The translations under genes were made by a program, and so were the position numbers. From a virus: DNA of 25,483 nt. The first letter of the stretch is position 1. Each line of letters starts with the position of its first letter. The notes under the pieces were generated by a model that worked only from the letters and a program-made list of their open reading frames with translations, was not told the DNA's origin and did not search any database. Below are positions 1 through 8,800 of this stretch, piece after piece. The stretch covers positions 1-25,483 of the IMG/VR virus record IMGVR_UViG_3300030012_001254. One strand, written 5' to 3'.

Positions 1-226
1 TAAAGTTATGATTATCAATTAATTCTTTATTTAGAAAACCTATTCCTAAACCCGCTACTAATATATCTCCTGTAGCATTATCCCATAACCATTGATGTTG
101 ATAATATTCTGTTGCAGAATCTTTCATGATAGAACCTATGCTTTTTTTAATTAGTGAAAGTTCTCCATTATCCATTTCTAATTTCCAATCTGTTGTTTCG
201 TTTTCGGGTATATTTATTCCTAACAA
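1..226 (-). CDS. SAM-dependent methyltransferase-like protein, N-terminal part
   Basis: This is the first 75 residues of a gene that runs off the left edge. The start is TTG, chosen because a strong SD (AGGTGAT) lies four bases upstream and overlaps the end of the preceding gene. Residues 52-63 read TGDILVAGLGIG, the glycine-rich motif I of class I SAM-dependent methyltransferases and spermidine-synthase-like folds. The preceding WLWDNATGD context resembles spermidine-synthase-like proteins found in marine virus genomes. Substrate and activity cannot be judged because the acidic residue after strand 2 and the catalytic region are outside the window. It follows the fibre genes, so it might modify virion proteins or be unrelated cargo. 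The fold call rests on one motif. Confidence 0.6.
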   Translation of the reverse strand, partial: MLGINIPENETTDWKLEMDNGELSLIKKSIGSIMKDSATEYYQHQWLWDNATGDILVAGLGIGFLNKELIDNHNF

Positions 227-235
227 TTTAATCAC

Positions 236-1063
236 CTAACTTAATGTTAATTTATATTCTACAGCCGTTATTTCTGTGCTACCACCAACTTGTGCTTGAA
301 ATTGATAAACAATTCTCAAAGTTTCTCCCGCATTTGCACTAACATTTCCACCACCTCTACCTGCCGCATTTTGAATTAAAACTCCGCTATATGTGAGGTT
401 CTGCGGTAATTGCATGCCCAAACTATTTGTTAAAGTCCCATGCGACCCTAATCCACCATTTGCTCCGACTGAAATAATTGGTAATGCAAGAAGATGTCCG
501 TTGGTAAAATCCGTTGAATCCTGCAAAGGCCAATTATTACCTGTATAAGCAAAATTAAAAGGCGCAAGAGCAGGGTCGCCTTGCCATAGAGCAAGCGTAT
601 TAGTTATATTAGATTGAACAGCCACTATGTCATAAGCCAAATTACTCACAGTTCCGTTTGGACTCTCTAAAAAGAAACCTATAGTTGGAAATAAGTAATT
701 AGTTGAGTTTCCTCCGGTAAATCCACTATTCATGATAGAATTAAATGAAGTTGCAGGTATTGTAGTTTCTACTCTAATAAAAAAAGGCTGACCAATTAAA
801 GTTAGATTTGTTGCTGTTATACTCGCACTATTTGTGGCAGTTCCGCTAAGGGCAGGTATTTGAATTGGAAGAGAACCATTAATAAAGAATTGATTAAAAT
901 TAACTGCATATGTATTTATAATTATTCCTACTGAACCTCCGCTAGACTCCGCAGTATATATTTGGCTAGGTGGTGTTATTCCCGCAGGAGGCGTTCCTCC
1001 ACCACCTGCATTAGCCTTATCTTCAGCACAAGCCCCTGCAACAGCAAGATAAATGATAATCAC
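236..1063 (-). CDS. Putative tail fibre or virion surface protein
   Basis: This is a protein of about 275 residues that I do not recognise by family. It is rich in Gly, Asn, Ser and Thr with alternating hydrophobic residues, as in beta-structured fibre or adhesin proteins. The GTG start is chosen because it gives a GTGA overlap with the stop of the upstream fibre gene, the same style as two other junctions in this operon. An in-frame TTG at 1081 would add six residues. The N-terminus (MIIIYLAVAGACAEDK) is a short hydrophobic stretch followed by a Gly/Pro-rich linker. This might be a weak signal or membrane segment, but it is short and the lipobox-like AGAC is atypical. Its place between a fibre gene and the end of the tail module suggests a receptor-binding or accessory fibre role. 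Confidence 0.6.
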   Translation of the reverse strand: MIIIYLAVAGACAEDKANAGGGGTPPAGITPPSQIYTAESSGGSVGIIINTYAVNFNQFFINGSLPIQIPALSGTATNSASITATNLTLIGQPFFIRVETTIPATSFNSIMNSGFTGGNSTNYLFPTIGFFLESPNGTVSNLAYDIVAVQSNITNTLALWQGDPALAPFNFAYTGNNWPLQDSTDFTNGHLLALPIISVGANGGLGSHGTLTNSLGMQLPQNLTYSGVLIQNAAGRGGGNVSANAGETLRIVYQFQAQVGGSTEITAVEYKLTLS

Positions 1064-2469
1064 ACTCCTAATGCAATCCAATTATTACTGCCAATAGCAA
1101 TACAAGTTACACCATTAAATGTTCCAACGGTAATATCGGAAGCCGCATTGTTGATATTATTACCATTTCTAGCAACGGTAATATTACCTCCTGTTGTATT
1201 TAGAATAGTAAAATGCACTCCTGTAGCGGAGGTAGAAGGTAGCGTTACATTTCCTGCACAAATCAAATACCTTCCTGCGTGAGTTGCTTCTGTTAAAGTA
1301 GTGCTAGCACTTACAGAAACAGTTGGTAATCTAGGAGTTGAAAAGGTTTGACCTGTATCAACTGTAACTGCTCCTGTAAATGTTCCACCTGCTAATGGCA
1401 TAGCGGCAATATCCGATAATGTTTGAGCCGCAGTTCTACCTTCTATTTGTGTTCCATCTACTCTTAAGAAATCATCATCCGCTAAGTTAGCATTAGCCTG
1501 TAATATGTTATTGTTTGCTATGCCGAATGTTCCTGTCAATGCTCCTATGTCCGACGCTAATTCGCTTGCGCTTCTACCTTCTATTTGTGTTCCATCAACT
1601 CTCAAGAAGTCGTTATCAACTACATTTGCATTGGCTCTTAATATATTGTTATTACCGATACCAAAAGCCGCACCACTTAACAACGCTAATTCAGTAGAAG
1701 TTACTGAACTCGCAGTAATATTTTTACTAGAATCTGTTACTAATGCTCTACTAGCAGTAAGGTCTGTAGTTAATGTTCCATCCCCAGTTACAGCAAATTG
1801 TAGTTGGTCTGCGCTATCTGTAATTTGAAAGGCGTTAGAAGAACCAGTTCCATTAAGTTTTACTACTACTTGATTTTCTTCGGATAAAAATGTTGTTTTT
1901 CCACTACCCCCTGTAATAGACATTGTTTGGTCATATCCCGAATTGTCATAACCAATACTTACACCATTAGCAACCTTTCCTGTTGTTAAATATTGGACTT
2001 TCATATCGTTGAACCCATCAGCAGTAAAACTAATTATGGCTATTATAGTATCTCCTTCTGTGTATGGAGGTATTTTATTTGTGACATTAGATGCTCCTCC
2101 ATAAATTCCGCCTGTTCCAAATTTACGGATAACAACAGCATTATTAGAAGCCACTACTAACAAGTGATGTGCGTTTACAGTATTATTAAAATCACTTTGA
2201 GCAAATGTAGTTTGAGCAGTTGCGGCTGTTAGAATACCATCTCTAAATATTTTACCCGCTTCTACAACAACAGCACTGCTTGATGAAGAACTTTGAGTTA
2301 TATCAAACCCTGTCGCTGAATCTTTAATTACATAGTTTCCTTTCATTCCTAAACTTAAAGCCTTAATTAGCCCCGTATGTGGAAAATCTACTGCATCTTC
2401 TATTTGACTAATGGCGACATCATCTTTTGTCTGCTTAGAAAAATGGTGCGGGTTTGCTTCTGTTGGCAT
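1060..2469 (-). CDS. Tail fibre protein with tandem repeats
   Basis: This is a 469-residue protein with the style of long phage tail fibres. The N-terminal third (about 1-190) is probably the attachment part. Residues about 263-308 and 309-355 form two copies of a 46-residue repeat containing FLRVDGTQIEGR, followed by a serine/alanine-rich SDI segment. Such repeats are common in marine phage fibres, where they form triple beta structures. Around residue 357 comes MPLAGGTFTGAV, a typical fibre linker. The last 90 residues (GRYLICAGNVTLP to the end) look like a beta-sandwich tip. The ATG start follows SD GGAGGTAGAG, which overlaps the end of the preceding gene. The likely role is host-surface recognition. 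Confidence 0.8.
   Translation of the reverse strand: MPTEANPHHFSKQTKDDVAISQIEDAVDFPHTGLIKALSLGMKGNYVIKDSATGFDITQSSSSSSAVVVEAGKIFRDGILTAATAQTTFAQSDFNNTVNAHHLLVVASNNAVVIRKFGTGGIYGGASNVTNKIPPYTEGDTIIAIISFTADGFNDMKVQYLTTGKVANGVSIGYDNSGYDQTMSITGGSGKTTFLSEENQVVVKLNGTGSSNAFQITDSADQLQFAVTGDGTLTTDLTASRALVTDSSKNITASSVTSTELALLSGAAFGIGNNNILRANANVVDNDFLRVDGTQIEGRSASELASDIGALTGTFGIANNNILQANANLADDDFLRVDGTQIEGRTAAQTLSDIAAMPLAGGTFTGAVTVDTGQTFSTPRLPTVSVSASTTLTEATHAGRYLICAGNVTLPSTSATGVHFTILNTTGGNITVARNGNNINNAASDITVGTFNGVTCIAIGSNNWIALGV
1433..1669 (-). repeat. Two direct repeats inside the fibre gene
   Basis: Two diverged copies of about 99 bases lie at 1433-1531 and 1571-1669, offset by 138 bases (46 codons). 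They encode the paired FLRVDGTQIEGR units. Differences are mostly synonymous or conservative, which points to an old duplication kept by selection. The DNA similarity could allow repeat-number change by recombination. Confidence 0.8.
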
Positions 2470-2470
2470 A

Positions 2471-2821
2471 TTACTCTACCTCCAATAGTATAAAAAATTC
2501 TAAAGTATCGTTTGAAGAAAATGGCCCTATTCCATCAAAATTTTGTCTAATTACTAAATCACTAGAATTAAATAATCCAATTTCTCTAAGAACTTGACCT
2601 GTCATACCTGCCTGATTTCCACTTACAGTTACCTTGATTTGAACAACATTCGAGTTAGCATCGTTTGTGACTACACTTGTAGCACTTACGCTTGCTAACG
2701 GAACATCTAAATCTGCCTGTGTAGGAAAGGTAGAGTTGCCTCCTAAACCTACTTTGGCACTATTAATTAAACTAGTCGCTATGTTATTCGCAATCAAATT
2801 CTGTAATTTCTCGGTTATCAA
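2471..2821 (-). CDS. Baseplate or fibre-attachment protein (tail-collar-like)
   Basis: This is a 116-residue protein that starts with TTG overlapping the hub gene's stop (TTGA); SD GAGGAAGAG lies just upstream inside the hub's last codons. The N-terminus (LQNLIANNIATSLINSAKVG) and the later segment VLREIGLFNSS, followed by DLVIRQNFDGIGPF and a beta strand ending FFILLEVE, resemble the N-terminal fibre-attachment domain of phage tail-fibre or tail-collar proteins, where LxEIGLFD-type strands are typical. It sits between the hub and the fibre, as expected for an adaptor joining fibre to tail tip. The family assignment is by recognition of pattern only. Confidence 0.55.
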   Translation of the reverse strand: MITEKLQNLIANNIATSLINSAKVGLGGNSTFPTQADLDVPLASVSATSVVTNDANSNVVQIKVTVSGNQAGMTGQVLREIGLFNSSDLVIRQNFDGIGPFSSNDTLEFFILLEVE

Positions 2822-5800
2822 AACTCTTCCTCCACTAATGTAGTGATTGTTGTTACTCCTATGTTCAATGTCTCGGCATTCGTATTTAGTGTTTGTGTGT
2901 TAGTATTCAAGGCGAAAGACCCAAGCGGAACTTCGGTTTTTCTTATTAAGAACTTCAAGGGTTTTATTTTAGCCGACTTTACTATGTCGAATTTCTGTGC
3001 AACATCATCAAAATCATTTTCCCTAATCTTATTATTTACTGCGTTATTTGCTATTGCTAATTCAGCAAATCTATCCTCTAACCCTTTAGTGTAACTTCCT
3101 AATTCTAAATCCATAGTTCCAGTAAGATTATGTTGTATTTCTAAGACAATAAACTCCCTTCTTGTTATGCCTTCTTGCGGTATTTCTACAGTAACTACAT
3201 CACCCACCCTAAGTTGGGAAACCCCTTTGTGTCCGACATTTAATTTAAGGCCAAAACTTTCATCGTTGTGTAATTTTAACAACTGCAATGCTCTTTTGTC
3301 TACATCTTCTTGAGTAGTGAGTTCATTCTCAAACACTTGTAAAGTCTTCTTACCTCTTTTATTTATGCTTCTAAGTTCTTTTCTTACCCCTTTGTGGAAT
3401 TTACCAAATACTTCTATTTCATTGAATAAATCAAATTCGCTCTTTTCTCTACTATAAGAGAATATTTCAGTGTTATTATCTACAGTGTTAAAGAAAATCC
3501 TAGACGATAAATCTTGCTCGGTATCTTCTTTGATAGTAAAAGAACCACCTTGCTCTAATAATGTTTTATCTTTTTTAATTGTTAAAAATTTAATTGCTGA
3601 AAATAAATCAACTCCTCTAAAGTTAGGAGCAACTACGAATGGATAAGATGTAGGGGTTTGTGTAAAATCAATATCATTCTCTTCGAGTAATTCGTTAATT
3701 AAGTCATCTGTGTCCGATGCAATAGAAACGCTAGAACCTATTATTGCTCTTTTTGCATTTATGCTATCATTAGTCCCCACTAAAACATCCATAGTCTCGG
3801 AAACAGAAACTATACCTAATAATTCTTTTTGATTTTCAAGGGTCATTTCAAAACCAATTTCATTATCCGCATCAGTGAAATCTACTGTTGTAAAGTTATT
3901 GTTATCCCCATCACTAAAGTTCATCTGCAACTTACCTTCTGTCATTATATTATTTCTCATATTAACAGGATTCGTAATCACTATGTTATTTTCACTAGTT
4001 TGTCCATCTACATCTACTGCTACATACATGGAAAGAACCCCCTCATTGTTTCCTTCATCATTCCTACTGCCTAATTTATCTCCGTAAATGAAATTATTTA
4101 TTGTAGTATAAGTTAAATTATCTTTAGGTTTTTTCGTATATTGTGATGATAGTTGATTTAATCTAATTTTTTTAGGACTAAAATCATAAAAACAAGTATG
4201 GTTAGGTTGCATTATCCTAAATGTTTTCAATCTACTTGGGTCTAAAGCAGACGATTTTTCTGAAGGGAAATTACCACTTACTGTTAATATATGAGTTCTG
4301 TCTCTTCTTGTCGTGTCTATTTCATGTGATATAACATAGAGAATATGGTTAGGAGTTCCTAAATCAATAGATGCATTGTGTGAAAGCACATTATCTATTG
4401 ACCTGCTTCCTCCCTTATTTGCTGTTTCGTAGTCTTCTACCCCTCCATCTCCATCATCAATCTTAACTTCTTCCGATACCAAATAACATCCTGTTAAGTC
4501 TACATGGCTTAACCAAAGAGGATTATCTGCTCTAATGTGGGTTTCACTAGTATTATTGCTACCTGCGTTGGTGGTTAAAAAATAATCAGTGAATGCTAAT
4601 ACCGTGACATCAGTTCCATTAGTTGCTTTTTTAGTCCCTACTTTATTTCTACTAAATATGGCATCTGCTGTTCCTGATATTGTAGCATTGTTAGACATAG
4701 TAACAGTATCGGGCGTAGGGAATGTGCTGATTTCATGTGTTCTAGTAAAGAAAGGAACATTAGGGCTATCTACATACAAATAAACTTCACTACCCCCTCC
4801 TAATGAAGTAAACTCTTCGTCATCATGAATTTGATTATTTGTGTCTTCTAATCTAGCGGCTGTTGCCGTTACGGTATTGAAAACGCAAGAAGTTTTAAAA
4901 CCTACATCAATTCTTAATGTCGGCTTGAATCCACCAAACACACCATCTGCATCATCATCATATTCTTTATCAGTATCAAAATCAGTAAGAGTTCCCGAAT
5001 CCAACCTTCCTCCATTAAATTTGTCTGTGCTAAGTGTTTTAGTAGCGAAACCTATTTGGTCGCCAAATACATTTCCTTCAGTATCTCTAGTTCTAGTTAC
5101 TGTAGATAATCCATATCTAATTTCTTGCTTAATACTACCATCTATGTTTAGGTTTCTAGCAGAACCAATTTTAGTAGCGGCCATGCCAATATCTACTTTA
5201 GCCCCATTGCCTCCGGTTATTCCCCACCTGTCTAAAAATACAGGAATAAAACCTTGATATTTCCTAACAGTCGCTTTATGAATCATATTTTGAAAATTTG
5301 ACGCATTATGTTTAGTTATTCCAAATGCGCTTTGCGTAGACTGCGGAGTTGATAAAGTATTAGCCAACTCCGACATCATTGGAAATGGTGAAAAGTTAGT
5401 TAGTGACGCTAAACTAGTAGTGCCTGTAAATTTACTAAATTCTGCTAGCCAAGAAAAGTAAGAAAATCTTTCACTTGTTAATACCATAGGCAATATAATA
5501 CTATTATCTTGAGCAAAATTAGTCACTGACCCTCCCATAGCATTTACTCCAACTCTATCGCTAAATGAAGTATCGCAGAAATTTGCACTGTTTCCACCAT
5601 AGCCACTATCATTATTTCCTCTTGCCGCACCAGTTCCCGTTCCTTGACCTTGCGGAGTAAATGCCGAAACATAGTTATTAGGAAAACCACCCCCATCACT
5701 CGCTAATCCTCGCATCGTTACAAATTGCATTGGGTTAATATCACCATCACCTTGAATGAAATCATTTTGAGTATTATATCCTGAAATATTAGCAGTTCCT

Positions 5801-8800
5801 TGTTTATTTCTAAAGGTTAAATTTGTTGGGTTTTGAGAAGAATTCGAGTTAAACAATAATTCAAATTGATTGCTAGCAAAGTCTATGCTTGCTACTCTAT
5901 CAGTAAAAGTCGTTTGAACTCCATTTCCTGTAACTGTCATTCCAACATGAATTTTATCCATATTGCTTGCAGAAAGAACAGTGACGGTCTTACTTCCATT
6001 TACAGTTTGACATGCTATTACTTGTTCGAGTGCTTGATTGGTAGTTGCATGTTTTATCACACAAATATACATAATCGCTCCATTAGGCGCACTACCATCC
6101 TGTCTAGGAACAGTAGGCTGATAGTGAGCAACAGCGTTTGTTGCACCACTTATTATTGTTCTATGTGGTTTATCTATTAATGTTATACTATTACTTGATG
6201 TGCTTGCTACTACTCCAATAAATCTACCTGCCCTGTCTACAATTATATCTTCGGGTTGAACTGTAGTGGTGGGGTTTGCGGCAACGGTTAGCACTTTTCC
6301 ACTAACATTTGTAACATGCATGTTTAGCGAAGTAATGGTATGTTGTGGATATAGATTAATAGAGCCTATGTTTTTAGTGCTTTCCGGTATATTTTCGGGG
6401 TCAAATTGATTATAGAAACAATCGAAAACTAACTCGGTTAATCTCATAATACTAAATCTTCTTAGTTTATTTATCTCTTTATTATCAAAAGCAGAAAGAA
6501 TATTATGTTGTCTATAAGAATCATCTAAAGCAGTAATAGTATTAGTTATTCCTTTAGAACCTTCTTTCAATTCCGAATGATTTGTAATATTTAATTCACC
6601 TACAGTCAATAAAGAGTAGTTCACTATATTTCTATCTTTAGTTCTATTAAGTAGGCTATCCTTTCTCGTAGAAGAATAAGGCAATAAATCACTATTACTA
6701 AACAAAAACATTCTAGCAACTTTAGGGTCTATTTGTTCAAACTTATCTCTATATTGATGAGAGTTTAAGTGCCTAACTTTATTGTTATTTGTTGGCCTTA
6801 AGTTAGGATATGAAGATGGGCCATATGTAGCCAATTTAGTATGGGCATGGGGTGTATAGAATATTTTAGGTTTACCTCCCTGTCTAAATTGTGTTAATTC
6901 AAATGGGTTTGAGTGAAACTGCTCTAATGTTGTTGGTTCAAAAAATCTATCTCCGATGCTAGGTAAAAATCCTCTTGATTCTAATATTCTTTTATTGTCA
7001 AAAGAAAAGAAACTTGCCGTTATTGATGTATTAGAAGCGGTTGCGTTTACTGCCGTCCCTTCTAGTGTAACAAGTTTGGCCTGTAATACAAGGTCGCCCG
7101 AAGCACCATCACCAACTGTAGCACCAATAAATGTATTATCGGGTATTCCTGTGCCTGTTATTTTTTGACCCACTTTAAATACATTATGAAAGAAACTATT
7201 TGTGCTTCCCGAAATGAATGCTTCTACTGTTATATCTATTACAGAATTACCGCTAACGGTTTCTATCCTACCTTCTCCTATGAAGTTTCTTTGACATATA
7301 TCTGTCCCTATTATATTATCTTGACGAATACCATCAACATATTGTCCCGCATTATATCTATATGCACTAGCATAATATTTTATTTTACTAGTTTGGTCTT
7401 CATACATTGTAGAATTATCGAATAAAAGTTGTTTTGATTTGTTAAAATTACCTTTCTCTAAATTAATCAATCTATAATTAGAAGAACCAAATTGGGATTG
7501 ATAACTCCCTAATCTATCAACTCTAGCACTAGTTGAAAGTCCATGCGCCCTAGTTCCGCTTTGATACATCACGGGATGCTCGGCTTCCAATTTAAAATCT
7601 AAGACACTAGTAATGTTATTTACATTTAGTTGATTGACCTGTGGATGTAACAATGCAATGTTTTTTCCTCCATGTAAGTGACCACCATTTAATAAATTCA
7701 GTTCATGCGTGAACTTAGTAGTTTCTCTCACATCGTCTTGATTATGATGTCCTTCTAATCTATCTATTGACATTCCACTTTGGAAAAAAGCGGTGAATAC
7801 AGTTGTTACATTGATAGTAAGTTCCGCATTGTTGTCTAAAGTGATAGACCTTTCTTCTTTGTTTATACTTTCAATTAAGTAAGTAGTTCCAACTGTTAAG
7901 CCTGTGCCTATCACTCGCATGCCGACAAATAACTTTTCAGTATCTACATTTTTTACTACAGGAGAACCTGCAACTACTGATGCTCTTATGAAAGAATGAA
8001 CACCAACTGCTCGGTCTAATATTATTCTACATTGATTACTAGCCAATGAAAATTCAGTAGGGCTTGCACTAACACCATTAGCATTAATGCTCATTTCAAC
8101 GCTATCGCTACTTACGAAAGTTATAGTAGCGGATGAGGGAATGTTAGAATGAGTAGTGTTATCTATTACCATTCCTGCTGATAATTTACTTGTATCTACG
8201 GTTAATGTAGCGTCACCATTAGCGACAGTTGTTGCATTTACTGTAACATTAATATCCTTTTCAACTTGTAATATGTTTGCCAAAAACTTACCATTAACAA
8301 ACAAAGGCTTACCATGTAAATTCTTTTCTCCTCTAATATTATTAAAAGAAGATAGGGCAGTGTCGCTATCTACTTCTATAAATCTTCTAGCAAGAGTCAT
8401 ATTATGTGTTAATTTACCAACCAAAGTAAAATCAGTATCTTGCGTGTTAGCATAATTAATATCAACTCTACCTAAAGTTAATGGGTTATATGGAGCGATA
8501 GTTACAATAGTTCCCTTATTTTCACCTGCGGATTTGGTATTGACTATTTCAAAATCAATAAGAGTATTTACAGTATCAAAGGTTTCACTATTTCCATTTT
8601 CATCCTCTAATATAGTTTGGAAGTGGGAATCACTTTTCATATTAGCAACATCACTTAGGAAATATCCTGTAGCATTTTCGTTATCACTTCCACTACTACC
8701 AATTAAAATATCTCCTTCTTCACCTGTTGAAGTTATTTTAACTCCTGAATCAAAGATTAATCCTTTGCTAGATGCACCACTTAAACTTGTAGTAGAATCT

